Counted from the stretch's first letter, positions 25,100 to 33,695 are shown. The stretch: DNA of 64,000 bases from Alicycliphilus denitrificans_A (GCF_044792555.1 NZ_CP126238.1:3162001-3226000), one strand, 5' to 3'. The notes: generated by a model not told the origin, from the sequence alone. Translations and numbers: made by a program.

Positions 25100-26014
25100 A
25101 TGCCCCCTACCACCGCCAAGCAAGCCGACTCCAAGGGTGAAAAGCTAGCCCAGCGTCTGTCCGGCATCCTGGCCCGCCTGCACCAGGGCGAAGCCCTGGA
25201 CAAGCACCAACTGGCACAGCAGTTCGACGTGGACGTGCGCACCATCGAACGTGACCTGGGCCAGCGCCTGCGCGGCATTGCCGAGCGCAACGGCGAGGGG
25301 CTCTGGCAGCTCACCCGCACGGCACGCGACACCATTCCAGCCAAGCGCCTACACGACTACGCCAGGGTGGCAGGCACCGAGCACCTGTTCCCCGACCCCA
25401 GCCTGCGCTACCTGCTGGAGCAACTGGAAACGCCGGAACCCCGCCGCACCACGCACGTACAGCCTACGCCCCACGAAGACCTGCGTGCGCAAAGCCCGCT
25501 GTTCACCCAACTGCAAGCCGCTATCGAGCAACACTGTGAATGCCACTTCACCTACAAGGCAAAACCGCGCCATGCACAGCCCTACCGCCTGATCCACAAA
25601 AGCGGCGTGTGGTACCTGGCGGCGGAAGAAGCAGGCCGCCTGAAGAACTTCAGCGTGGCCTTGATCGAAGACCTGCAGGTTCATGAGGCCAGCCGCTTCG
25701 TGCCCAAGCGCGCACACAAGGACTACATCGACGCCAAGGACGACGTGTGGTTCACCGAAGGCACCACTGAAGTGCTGCTGCGCGTAGCGCCCGAGGTGGC
25801 CCACTACTTCGCCCGCCGCCAACTATTGCCCCGACAGCAGCAACGGGCGGACAGCGATGGCTCGCTGCTCGTCACCACGCACATCAACCACATCAACCAA
25901 CTGCTGCCTGTGGTGCGGTATTGGTTGCCGGAGGTGCGGATCGTCAGGCCAGTTGAGTGGCATGAGGCACTGCTGGATGGGCTCCAACACGCGCTGGCGC
26001 AATGGGGTCGCTGA
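25100..26014 (+). CDS. WYL-domain transcriptional regulator
   Basis: 304 residues. N-terminal winged HTH (about 15-70, KHQLAQQFDVDVRTIERDLG), then a WYL domain (about 135-215) containing the name motif in SGVWYLAAEE and the QPYRLIHK strand, then a WCX-like C-terminal domain. WYL regulators often control phage-defence or stress cassettes and sense ligands through the WYL pocket. It is the first gene of the 25-30 kb cassette, 41 bases before the SHOCT-type gene, so it likely regulates it. The upstream 108 bases are AT-rich (TATTTACATATACTC near 25006) and could hold its operator. Confidence 0.85.
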   Translation: MPPTTAKQADSKGEKLAQRLSGILARLHQGEALDKHQLAQQFDVDVRTIERDLGQRLRGIAERNGEGLWQLTRTARDTIPAKRLHDYARVAGTEHLFPDPSLRYLLEQLETPEPRRTTHVQPTPHEDLRAQSPLFTQLQAAIEQHCECHFTYKAKPRHAQPYRLIHKSGVWYLAAEEAGRLKNFSVALIEDLQVHEASRFVPKRAHKDYIDAKDDVWFTEGTTEVLLRVAPEVAHYFARRQLLPRQQQRADSDGSLLVTTHINHINQLLPVVRYWLPEVRIVRPVEWHEALLDGLQHALAQWGR

Positions 26015-26055
26015 CTCCATCTCTTGCGTCTTCATCAACCCAAGGACTACGCACC

Positions 26056-26394
26056 ATGCAATTCATCCTCTTTTTGCTGGGCCTTTTTGCCATTGGCTGC
26101 GTGCTTTATGGAGTATCGGCAGGAGTGCAGATCATTCAGCGCGGCTTCTCTCGGCTTGCGAATACAGCCCATACCTCAGAGGCGAATGCACCCAAGCAAC
26201 GACTGCAAACACCGCCACTACCTTCCGAACTACCCACGCCTTCACATGGACAGCGCTACCTTGATGAATTGAATGAACTGTACGGGCTGTACCAGAACGG
26301 GGCACTGACCCGGGAGGAGTTCGCGCAGCTCAAGCGGCATCTCTTGTCCCTGATCGCCCCACCCACCACTCGTAGCAGCCAGGAGAATCCATGA
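26056..26394 (+). CDS. Small membrane protein with C-terminal SHOCT-like motif
   Basis: 112 residues. One N-terminal membrane helix (FILFLLGLFAIGCVLYGVSA), a polar Pro/Thr-rich linker, and a C-terminal SHOCT-like helix pair (LDELNELYGLYQNGALTREE, FAQLKRHLLSL). SHOCT motifs are short oligomerisation modules often at the ends of membrane or stress proteins. Its stop overlaps the start of the next gene by 4 bases (ATGA), so the two are translationally coupled. No specific function is known. Confidence 0.65.
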   Translation: MQFILFLLGLFAIGCVLYGVSAGVQIIQRGFSRLANTAHTSEANAPKQRLQTPPLPSELPTPSHGQRYLDELNELYGLYQNGALTREEFAQLKRHLLSLIAPPTTRSSQENP

Positions 26395-27959
26395 AACCCC
26401 ATGACACGACCTCGTCTCACCTCGCCCGTGATGATGGCAGGAAAGCGGAAATCAAGCGAGACATGGCTCAAACCGGCGCAGTGCTTTCCACCAGCGAGAC
26501 GGTGAGCCGCTTCGGCAGTGCCAATGCAGAGTACATCAAGGGCTACACCGGCATCGACAACGAGACCGGCCAAAATTTCGCCAAGGGACTGGCGGGCATT
26601 GCCCAACACAAGGTTCACCCGGACTACGTCAATGCCAACCTTAAGCAACAAGCTGGCTTCTGCGCCGAGGTGGCGGCCACTAGCCGCGACAACGCAGAGG
26701 CCATCATTGCCCGCTCCGAGGTACGCACCGCGCGCAGCGACGACCTTCCGCAACATTACCCTAAGAACCACAACGTCGTGGATCGGGTGCAGATACTGGA
26801 CGGCCAAATCATCGAAGGCAGCCAAACCCAGATGAAGTTCGTGGGCAATCCCCGTCAATTGCTCAAGGACATCGCGAAGGAAGATGGCAAGTTTGCCCGC
26901 TACCGTGGCACCAGGATCGAACTGCCGTCCGAACAATACAAAGACGCCGCCCAGCACTGCCGTGACCAGGCCCAGCAACTGCGCATCAACGCCCAGCATG
27001 CCGAACTCCACGGCAAGGCCGATGCAGCCGCCAAGCTGCGCCGCGAAGCCAAAAACTACGAGCGACTCGCCAGTGATGTATGCGACAGCGGCATGACTAC
27101 TGAACAAGCCATGTTCTACCGCAAGCACCCCGAGATCGCCACCGCACTCGACATCGCCCACACCAGCCACCGCGCAGGCGGGGAAGGAGCTCGGTACGGC
27201 GCAGTCATCGGTAGTTGCATCTCGCTGCTACAAAATCTACTGGCCACCGCGCAGGGAAAACAAGACCTGCGTGGAGCAGCCCAAGCCGTTGCCGCGGACA
27301 CAGCCAAAGCGGGCGCTATCGGCTATGGCACGGCCTTCGCGGGCTCAGCGATCAAGGCATCCATGCAGCAGTCGGGCTCGCAAGCCCTGCGAACTCTCTC
27401 AAGAACCAACGCACCGGCATTGGCACTCAACATCTGCCTGTCGTTGGGCGGATCCGTCAAGCGCTTCGTCACTGGCGAAATCACCGAATCGCAACTGCTG
27501 GTGGAAGTGGGCGAGAAGGGTGCAGGCATGCTTTCGGGCAGCATGATGGCTGCGCTGGGGCAGTTGGCGATTCCCGTCCCCTTCGTCGGGGCGGCCGTTG
27601 GCGGTCTGATTGGCTACAGCCTGTCATCGCTGTTCTACCAAAGCGCGCTGGATGCCGCGCGTGGCGCGGAAGTCTCGCGGGAACTGCTGGCACGCACGCA
27701 GGCCATCGAGTCCTCCGCCCGCGCTCGGATCGCCGAAGAGCGGCTAGCCCTGGACGAATTCTTCGCCCGCGAAATCCCCGATCTGTGCCAGGAAACGCAG
27801 CGTCTCCTGGCCGCCATGGATGCCTCTACCAATAGCCCACCCGACGCACTGATCGCCGCTATCGACCAGTACGGCACCTTGCTGGGCAAGCGCCTGCAGT
27901 TCCAGTCGATGGCGGAGTTTGACGACTTCATGCTTTCCGACCAGCCACTGCGGCTGTGA
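26391..27959 (+). CDS. Uncharacterised 522-residue protein with glycine-zipper membrane segments
   Basis: I cannot assign a known function. The N-terminal about 250 residues are hydrophilic and rich in helices with charged heptads (QLRINAQHAELHGKADAAAK, LRREAKNYERL). The C-terminal half has hydrophobic glycine/alanine-rich stretches: IGYGTAFAGSAIKASM (about 305-320) and AIPVPFVGAAVGGLIGYSLS (about 395-415), which look like glycine-zipper membrane insertions, followed by an amphipathic tail. There is no signal peptide. The protein looks conserved rather than decayed: the frame is long, intact and coupled to the SHOCT gene. I have the impression of relatives in other proteobacteria but cannot verify it. 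A pore-forming or membrane-attached role is possible. Confidence 0.6.
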   Translation: MKPHDTTSSHLARDDGRKAEIKRDMAQTGAVLSTSETVSRFGSANAEYIKGYTGIDNETGQNFAKGLAGIAQHKVHPDYVNANLKQQAGFCAEVAATSRDNAEAIIARSEVRTARSDDLPQHYPKNHNVVDRVQILDGQIIEGSQTQMKFVGNPRQLLKDIAKEDGKFARYRGTRIELPSEQYKDAAQHCRDQAQQLRINAQHAELHGKADAAAKLRREAKNYERLASDVCDSGMTTEQAMFYRKHPEIATALDIAHTSHRAGGEGARYGAVIGSCISLLQNLLATAQGKQDLRGAAQAVAADTAKAGAIGYGTAFAGSAIKASMQQSGSQALRTLSRTNAPALALNICLSLGGSVKRFVTGEITESQLLVEVGEKGAGMLSGSMMAALGQLAIPVPFVGAAVGGLIGYSLSSLFYQSALDAARGAEVSRELLARTQAIESSARARIAEERLALDEFFAREIPDLCQETQRLLAAMDASTNSPPDALIAAIDQYGTLLGKRLQFQSMAEFDDFMLSDQPLRL

Positions 27960-28003
27960 AACACCTTTCCCCATTCCCGTAACCAGCACTTGAAAGTAAA
28001 AAC

Positions 28004-28621
28004 ATGCTGACAAAACTGCTATCTGACGAAGACAAGAAGCGTTTCCTTCTGTTCGCCGAACTGTTGAGTCTTGCCGACAAACCCCTGCTCTGGGATGGCA
28101 AGCCAAAAGAAGAAATCACCGCACAGACCGACATTAATAAACTCACCATCCAGAAGGGTGCCGCTGAAACACAGCTGCTCGCGGAATGGGGGTGGAAAAA
28201 TGCTACACCAGCATTGGCCACCTTTGCGACGCTACTATCGACCTCTCCGTATGAGACGAACCTCAAAGGGCTTCTGACATCGCCCTCTCAGGCTGAGACG
28301 AGCCTCATAAAGCTTCTGAAATGCCTCCCTCTCCTAGAGGACACTGAAGACCCCGCCGTCCGATGGAATGCCGTTTCTGCGGTGCTTCGGGAGCTTCTGG
28401 ATGAGCACGCCTTCACCAATCCGTACGCCATCCGGATCGCGCTCTACGAACTCATGCTGCTGGCGCTGGCAGACGGAATACCTTCTCCCGTCGAATATCG
28501 TTTCCTTGAAGAATTCCAGCGCCACCATCGCGTAGAAGACGACGCCTTCCGGGAAATCCTGGAACGCGCAGAAAACATGTACCGCGAAACCCAAAAAACC
28601 ATCGCCCTCGTTCTTGAATAG
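28004..28621 (+). CDS. TerB-like protein
   Basis: 205 residues, all helical by appearance, no membrane segment. Two stretches resemble the TerB (tellurite-resistance) helical repeat: DEDKKRFLLFAELLSLADKP at the N-terminus and ALADGIPSPVEYRFLEEFQR (about 150-170) with the acidic residue that in TerB helps bind metal. TerB domains occur in membrane-linked stress and phage-response operons. It lies 44 bases after the 522-residue gene and 12 before the next, so the three are one operon. The assignment is by motif only. Confidence 0.55.
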   Translation: MLTKLLSDEDKKRFLLFAELLSLADKPLLWDGKPKEEITAQTDINKLTIQKGAAETQLLAEWGWKNATPALATFATLLSTSPYETNLKGLLTSPSQAETSLIKLLKCLPLLEDTEDPAVRWNAVSAVLRELLDEHAFTNPYAIRIALYELMLLALADGIPSPVEYRFLEEFQRHHRVEDDAFREILERAENMYRETQKTIALVLE

Positions 28622-28633
28622 GGAGAAAAAACC

Positions 28634-29629
28634 ATGCCAGTTCCCATCATCCTCGGTGCAGTTGCCCTCGGCACTGGAGCTTACGGCGTCTACAAAGGCC
28701 TAAGCGGCGCTATCGACCAAAGCAATGCAGGCGATATCAATAACAACGCACAATCCATGGTCAGTGCGGCCCGCAAACAAGTGGAAACGCAACGTCAATC
28801 CACCAACGACTTGCTGACGGACTATGGCGCGCGCAAGCTGCGCGCCTTCAATGGCGTCATTCCCGAGTTCATTCAGACATTCAGCCGTTTGAAGAACATC
28901 GAGATCGCACAAACATCCGGACTGGACAAACTTAATTTGGGTGAATTTTCCACGCAAACGCTCGAAGGCCTGCGCAAGGACTACCAGGCATTCAAGGACG
29001 CCGGCCTTGGCGTTGGTGCAGGGCTGGGCGGCGGCGTAGCCTTAGCCTTTGGCGCCTACAACGGCACCATGTTGCTGGCAACGGCCGGAACCGGAACGGC
29101 CATATCCACCCTCAGCGGCGTTGCAGCCACCAATGCCACCCTGGCGTGGCTGGGCGGTGGCTCGCTAGCAGCTGGCGGCTATGGCGTGGCTGGCGGCATG
29201 ATGGTTCTAGGCGGCATCGTCGCTGGACCTGCCTTGATGATCTTCGGCCATATCGTGGGCAACAAGGGAGAAGAGGCCCTCAACAACGCACTCAGCAACC
29301 TCGAACGAGCTAAGACCGCGCGTGACGACGCAGGCAAGTTGGTAGCCCAGCTCGATGCGATTGGGCAAATCACTTCGCTGGCAAACAGCACTTTCTCCAG
29401 TATCACCGCCCATCTGCGCCGCAACGTGAGCGAACTGGAAAAGGTCATCAAGAACGAAGGCGAGGACTGGCGCGCCTTCTCCCCCGAAAGCAGCGAAACG
29501 GTTGTGCGCACAGTAAAGTTCGCCCAGTTGATCAAGGCCATGATCGATACGCCCATCCTTGACAAGGACGGCAAGCTTGTTCTGTCCACAGAAAAACGCC
29601 TGAACGACATCGCAAGAGCCGCAGACTAA
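28634..29629 (+). CDS. Uncharacterised glycine-rich membrane protein
   Basis: 331 residues. A short hydrophobic N-terminal helix (PIILGAVALGTGAYGVYKG), a coiled helical region, then a very glycine-rich hydrophobic block (about 125-215) with repeated GxxxG and GG pairs (GVGAGLGGGVALAFGAYNG, AGGYGVAGGMMVLGGIVAG), then a long helical C-terminus ending LSTEKRLNDIARAAD. No family recognised. It has AGGGAG-type pairing sequence (GGGAG at 28621-28625) 8 bases before ATG. It is the fourth gene of the cassette. Glycine zippers favour tight helix packing and oligomerisation in membranes. Confidence 0.6.
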   Translation: MPVPIILGAVALGTGAYGVYKGLSGAIDQSNAGDINNNAQSMVSAARKQVETQRQSTNDLLTDYGARKLRAFNGVIPEFIQTFSRLKNIEIAQTSGLDKLNLGEFSTQTLEGLRKDYQAFKDAGLGVGAGLGGGVALAFGAYNGTMLLATAGTGTAISTLSGVAATNATLAWLGGGSLAAGGYGVAGGMMVLGGIVAGPALMIFGHIVGNKGEEALNNALSNLERAKTARDDAGKLVAQLDAIGQITSLANSTFSSITAHLRRNVSELEKVIKNEGEDWRAFSPESSETVVRTVKFAQLIKAMIDTPILDKDGKLVLSTEKRLNDIARAAD

Positions 29630-29689
29630 TTACATCGCAATGAAAAAAGCCTCAGCGTGAAAGTGCTACGGCTTTCTTCTCTATATCTG

Positions 29690-29959
29690 ATGACGAAGCC
29701 TTTCCCCTGTACCCAGTGTGGCTTGTGCTGCCAGCATGTCCACCTGAGCAACGAAACACATTTCCTGGATCGTGGCGACGGAATCTGTAAGCATTACGAC
29801 ATGGCGAGCAAAGCTTGCTCTATCTACACAGAACGCCCCGACATTTGCAGAGTGGATCGGATGTATAGCTTGCGATATGTGCAACAGCACACTTGGGATG
29901 AATTCGTGACCATGAATCTTAAGGTGTGTACCCAACTTGGATCGGGATCGCCGCGATAA
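29690..29959 (+). CDS. YkgJ-family cysteine cluster protein
   Basis: 89 residues. The CxxCGxCC signature (PCTQCGLCCQHVHLS), followed by GICKHYD, ACSIYTERPDICR and a further Cys near the end, is the YkgJ / Fe-S or zinc cluster pattern. The small size is normal for this subgroup. ATG 29690 is chosen; GTG 29657 would add 11 residues. It follows the cassette by 60 bases and may be part of it. Function unknown. Confidence 0.75.
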   Translation: MTKPFPCTQCGLCCQHVHLSNETHFLDRGDGICKHYDMASKACSIYTERPDICRVDRMYSLRYVQQHTWDEFVTMNLKVCTQLGSGSPR

Positions 29960-30105
29960 AGCGCGGGTTCGATTTCACCTATGCCGCCAGGGCATTCTGA
30001 GACCGAATCACCTCATTTAGGCAGACACCCTACACAGCTATAGCGAAGACTGAACTGCTACCAATTGATGAGCAGAATCGAGAGCGACTATTCATAGTGG
30101 TGTAA

Positions 30106-30198
30106 CCAGCGAGGCTTGGTGCCATACGCAGCATCGCTGCCCGCAAAGCCAACCAGCGTGAGATCAAGCTCTATGAACAAGCCCTCCAAGCTCAGTAA
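30106..30198 (+). pseudogene. BrnT toxin C-terminal remnant
   Basis: In frame up to TAA 30196-30198 the sequence reads GAIRSIAARKANQREIKLYE then QALQAQ, like the C-terminus of BrnT-type toxins (RIISARKATRKE). A stop at 30103 and no similar sequence upstream show the N-terminal part is gone. It overlaps the start of the BrnA-like frame, as brnT and brnA normally overlap. Confidence 0.55.
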
Positions 30199-30484
30199 AG
30201 CGGGCATCGTCATTCCCACAGCGGAAGAAGACGAAGCCATCAACCGGTGCATTGCGGCAGACACGTATATGGTGGAACTGACGGCGGAGCTAGCTGCGCG
30301 CCTGTACACCCTGCGCAACCAGTTGATGCACGGCGGCGCGACCTGGAACAGCTCGGTCAACCGCGCCCAGGTGCGCGACGGCCGTGCGCTGCTGGCGCGG
30401 GTGCTGCCGGTGATGCTGGGGGTGATGATGGACTGCCCGGAGCGCTTCGAGGGGCGGCCGTTTTACCCGGTGGTGGCAGATTGA
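30173..30484 (+). pseudogene. Chimeric remnant: BrnA-like antitoxin start fused to a HEPN-protein end
   Basis: 103 residues in one frame but from two sources. Residues 1 to about 30 (MNKPSKLSKAGIVIPTAEED) resemble the start of BrnA antitoxins and overlap the brnT remnant. From about residue 35 the base composition jumps to GC-rich, and the protein reads RLYTLRNQLMHGGATWNSS onward to GRPFYPVVAD, like the C-terminal end of a HEPN-domain protein, including an Rx4H motif (RNQLMH). The junction is near 30265-30290. Probably a deletion scar at the island edge; a functional fusion is unlikely but possible. Confidence 0.55.
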
Positions 30485-30517
30485 GCCAGGGCCTCGGCTG
30501 TCATTTCAATCAATTTT

Positions 30518-30574
30518 GCTATTTAATAGATAGCTTCTTGCACTTGATACACAAGCGTTAAATACTGTTTTTAG
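30518..30574 (+). repeat. 57-bp dispersed element, copy 5
   Basis: GCTATT-N6-ATAGCTT-N2-TGCACTT-N7-AAGCGTT-N9-TTTTAG, between the chimeric remnant and the convergent YggT gene. Confidence 0.8.
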
Positions 30575-30586
30575 CAAAAGCCGGCA

Positions 30587-31135
30587 TCACATCATCACGC
30601 TGGCCTGCAGGTGCCCAAGCACGATGGACAGCACCTGCAGTAGCACCAGCAGCACCAGCGGCGACAGGTCCAGCCCACCCACCAGCGGCAGCAGGCGGCG
30701 CACGGGGCGCAGCAGCGGCTCGCACAGGCGCGCGATCACGTCGCTGATGGGCGAACGCGTCTGCATCCAGGACAGCACGGCATAGACGATCAGCAGGCCC
30801 ATCAGGCCCGAGACTGCCACCCGCGCCAGGCCAAAAATGGCCATCCACGGCAGCCAGGCCAAGCCCATCTCCGGCCCCAGCAGCAGCCACAGAAGCAGGT
30901 ACTGCACCAGTTGCAGCAACAACGCTGCGCTCAGGCATGACAGGTCCCAGCGCCCCACAGCCGGCACCAGCCTGCGCAGCGGCAGCACCAGCCAGTTGGT
31001 CAGCGCAAACACCAGCCGCCCCACGGGGTTGGCGAACGACACACGCTGCCACTGCATGTACAGGCGCAGCAGGCAGGCACCGGTCAGCAAACCGCTGGCC
31101 ACGTCAAGAAGGAAGGAGATGATCTGGAACAGCAT
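30587..31135 (-). CDS. YggT-family integral membrane protein
   Basis: 182 residues, two tandem YggT domains. Each has a hydrophobic helix followed by the basic loop NxLVLPLRRLVP (NWLVLPLRRLVPAVG) or CEPLLRPVRRLLPLVGGLDLSP, the family mark. About four membrane helices in the inner membrane. In E. coli yggT relatives are linked to osmotic or ion tolerance; the mechanism is not settled. ATG 31135 chosen; the upstream open extension to 31408 has no family similarity. Convergent with the island remnant. Confidence 0.88.
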   Translation of the reverse strand: MLFQIISFLLDVASGLLTGACLLRLYMQWQRVSFANPVGRLVFALTNWLVLPLRRLVPAVGRWDLSCLSAALLLQLVQYLLLWLLLGPEMGLAWLPWMAIFGLARVAVSGLMGLLIVYAVLSWMQTRSPISDVIARLCEPLLRPVRRLLPLVGGLDLSPLVLLVLLQVLSIVLGHLQASVMM

Positions 31136-31483
31136 GGGAAAGTAATAAAAAACACCCACCAGGAGCGCAGTGCAAAGCCGGCGACGGCACTGCACGGGAT
31201 GATAGCGATGCCACCGGTGCACGGCCCCATATCCCAATCCCTGTCCCTGACATCGCTGCCGCTGTTTCCGGGAGAGCGTGCTGGCGCCCAGCGCGAGCAC
31301 CTGATGACACGCGACAGCCCGCTCGTGCGGCTGGAGCTGGAGGGCGGCCTGCTCGATCGCTTGGGGAACGCCTTGTGAACGCCATGCAAGCGGCCGGTGC
31401 ATCCGCATTCATCCAACGACAAGCCCCAGTCACTCGCGAAAACCCTAAAATCGCCGGTTTGCCCCTTCCTGCCCCACGGCATC
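31136..31483. other. 348-base gap between yggT (minus) and lysS (plus)
   Basis: Divergent gap that should hold the promoters of both genes. No convincing -35/-10 pair, RNA or repeat is visible. It contains one plausible small frame, listed at 31208-31378. Confidence 0.4.
31208..31378 (+). CDS. Possible 56-residue protein
   Basis: Frame from ATG 31208 with GC-rich third positions, ending LVRLELEGGLLDRLGNAL. No signal peptide, no motif recognised, and no clear Shine-Dalgarno. It may be real, a remnant of a longer gene, or chance. Confidence 0.25.
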   Translation: MPPVHGPISQSLSLTSLPLFPGERAGAQREHLMTRDSPLVRLELEGGLLDRLGNAL

Positions 31484-33031
31484 ATGTCTGAACAAAACCA
31501 CGCCCCCTCCCCGCCCCAGGACGAAAACCAGCTCATCGCCGAGCGCCGCGAGAAGCTCAAGGCCCTGCGAGATAGCCAGGCCCAGGGCCAGGGCGTGGCC
31601 TTCCCCAACGATTTCAAGCCGCGCCACCACGCCGCCAGCCTGCAGCAGCAATATGGCGCGCTGGAAGGCGAGGCGCTGGAGGCGCAAGGCGTCCAGGTCA
31701 GCGTGGCCGGCCGCATGATGCTCAAGCGCGTCATGGGCAAGGCCAGCTTTGCCACGCTGCAGGATGGCTCGCTGGGCGACACCGGCGGGCGCATCCAGCT
31801 CTACGTAACGCGCGACGGCATTGGCGAGCAAGCCTACGCCGACTTCAAGCGCTGGGATCTGGGCGACATCGTGGGCGCCGAAGGCACGCTGATGAAGACC
31901 AAGACGGACGAGCTATCGGTCAAGGTGACCACCCTGCGCCTGCTCACCAAGAGCCTGCGTCCCATGCCTGACAAGTTCCACGGCGTGGCCGACCAGGAGG
32001 TCAAGTACCGCCAGCGCTATGTGGATCTGATGACCGACGAGGCCGCGCGCCGGCGCTTCGTGGCGCGCAGCAAGGCCGTCGGCTCGATCCGCAACTTCAT
32101 GATGGAGCATGGTTTCCTGGAGGTGGAGACGCCCATGCTGCACCCCATCCCCGGCGGCGCCAACGCCCGGCCCTTCGTCACGCACCACAACGCGCTGGAG
32201 CAGGAGATGTTCCTGCGCATCGCGCCCGAGCTGTACCTGAAGCGCCTGATCGTGGGCGGATTCGAGCGCGTGTTCGAGATCAACCGCAGCTACCGCAACG
32301 AAGGCATCTCGGTGCGCCACAACCCCGAGTTCACCATGATGGAGTTCTACGCGGCCTACTGGAACTATCTGGACCTGATGGACTTTACCGAGACGCTGAT
32401 CCGCGACGTGGCGCTGAAGGCCACCGGCTCGCTGCAGCTCACCTACCAGGGCCGCGAGGTGGACTTGTCCCAGCCCTTCAAGCGCCTGACGATCCGCGAA
32501 GCCATCTACCAGTACACCGAGGCCGGCGCGCATGTGGACGACGCCGCATGGCTCGTCAGCGCGCTGAAGAAGTTGGGCATGAGCGAGGAAAAGGACCGCC
32601 TGTCCACGCGCTCGCTGGCCAGCCTGCAGGTGCTGTACTTCGAGGAGACGGTGGAGGACAAGCTCTGGCAGCCGACCTTCATCATGGAGCACCCGACCGA
32701 GATCTCGCCGCTGGCGCGCGCCAACGACCAGCGCCCCGAGGTCACCGAGCGCTTCGAGCTCTACATCACCGGCCGCGAGTTCGGCAACGGCTTCTCCGAG
32801 CTCAACGACGCCGAGGATCAGGCCGCGCGCTTCAACGCCCAGGTGGCGGCCAAGGACAGCGGCGACGACGAGGCCATGCTCTTCGACCACGACTTCGTGC
32901 GCGCGCTGGAATACGGCATGCCCCCCACAGGCGGCTGCGGCATCGGTATCGATCGCCTGATGATGCTGCTCACCGACAGCCCCAGCATCCGCGACGTGAT
33001 CCTGTTCCCGGCGCTGCGCCGGGAGCAATAA
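31484..33031 (+). CDS. lysS: Lysyl-tRNA synthetase, class II
   Basis: 515 residues. N-terminal OB-fold anticodon-binding domain (about 60-160, VSVAGRMMLKRVMGKASFAT), class II catalytic core with motif 2 (FEINRSYRNEGISVRHNPEF) and motif 3 (GCGIGIDRLMMLLTDSPSIR). Charges tRNA-Lys in the cytosol. ATG 31484 begins MSEQNHAPSPPQDENQ; the earlier open frame is not supported. Followed after 7 bases by the MscS-like gene. Confidence 0.97.
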   Translation: MSEQNHAPSPPQDENQLIAERREKLKALRDSQAQGQGVAFPNDFKPRHHAASLQQQYGALEGEALEAQGVQVSVAGRMMLKRVMGKASFATLQDGSLGDTGGRIQLYVTRDGIGEQAYADFKRWDLGDIVGAEGTLMKTKTDELSVKVTTLRLLTKSLRPMPDKFHGVADQEVKYRQRYVDLMTDEAARRRFVARSKAVGSIRNFMMEHGFLEVETPMLHPIPGGANARPFVTHHNALEQEMFLRIAPELYLKRLIVGGFERVFEINRSYRNEGISVRHNPEFTMMEFYAAYWNYLDLMDFTETLIRDVALKATGSLQLTYQGREVDLSQPFKRLTIREAIYQYTEAGAHVDDAAWLVSALKKLGMSEEKDRLSTRSLASLQVLYFEETVEDKLWQPTFIMEHPTEISPLARANDQRPEVTERFELYITGREFGNGFSELNDAEDQAARFNAQVAAKDSGDDEAMLFDHDFVRALEYGMPPTGGCGIGIDRLMMLLTDSPSIRDVILFPALRREQ

Positions 33032-33038
33032 CCGCCCC

Positions 33039-33695
33039 ATGCTGGAGCGCCTGAAACTTATCCTGCCGCCATGGATGCACGACTGGCTCGACGTCATCGT
33101 GCCCGGCGTGCAGATCGCGCTCATCGTGCTGGCGGCGCTGCTGCTGCAGCACCTGGTGCGCCGCATCATCCGGCGCGCCAGCGATCACTATCAGTTTCCG
33201 CACGAACTGTTGGCGCCCATCAACGGCGTGGTGCGCTGGCTCATCCTGGGTGGCGCCGGCCTGCTGGCGCTGGAGCGCCTGGGCGTGTCGGCCGCCGTGC
33301 TGTGGACGGCCTTCACCGGCTTTGCCACCGTGGGCGCGGTGGCGTTCTTTGCCGCGTGGAGCGTGCTGTCCAACCTGTTTTGCGCCTTGCTGATCTTCAC
33401 CGTGGGGCCGTTTCGCGTGGGCGACCATATCGAGTTGCTGGACACGGCCGAAAAGCCCGGCGCCCTGGGTCGCGTGGTGGACATCAACCTGCTGTACACC
33501 ACCCTCGAAGACGTCACAGCCCCCGCGCCAGGAGCCCGGCTGCAAATTCCCAATGCGTTGATCTTCCAGCGCGTGCTGCGCCGCTGGCCAGCGGGAGTCG
33601 ACGTGCCCGCATCCAAACTGCGCCCCGTCGCATCGGCCCCTGCGCTCACCAGTGCCGAGCCCGCTCCAGCCCCCAAGGGTGCTAGTTTTCCCTGA
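33039..33695 (+). CDS. Small MscS-family mechanosensitive channel-like protein
   Basis: 218 residues. Membrane helices near the N-terminus (VQIALIVLAALLLQHLVRR) and in the middle; the pore-helix region GFATVGAVAFFAAWSVLSNL followed by FTVGPFRVGDHIEL is the MscS core signature. The beta domain is short and the C-terminal vestibule domain is missing, replaced by a Pro/Ala-rich tail, so this is a minimal MscS relative. Lies 7 bases after lysS and is probably co-transcribed. Confidence 0.8.
   Translation: MLERLKLILPPWMHDWLDVIVPGVQIALIVLAALLLQHLVRRIIRRASDHYQFPHELLAPINGVVRWLILGGAGLLALERLGVSAAVLWTAFTGFATVGAVAFFAAWSVLSNLFCALLIFTVGPFRVGDHIELLDTAEKPGALGRVVDINLLYTTLEDVTAPAPGARLQIPNALIFQRVLRRWPAGVDVPASKLRPVASAPALTSAEPAPAPKGASFP

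Noticed and set aside
30173..30484. Functional HEPN ribonuclease
   Set aside because: Only the C-terminal end of such a protein is present, fused to an antitoxin start.
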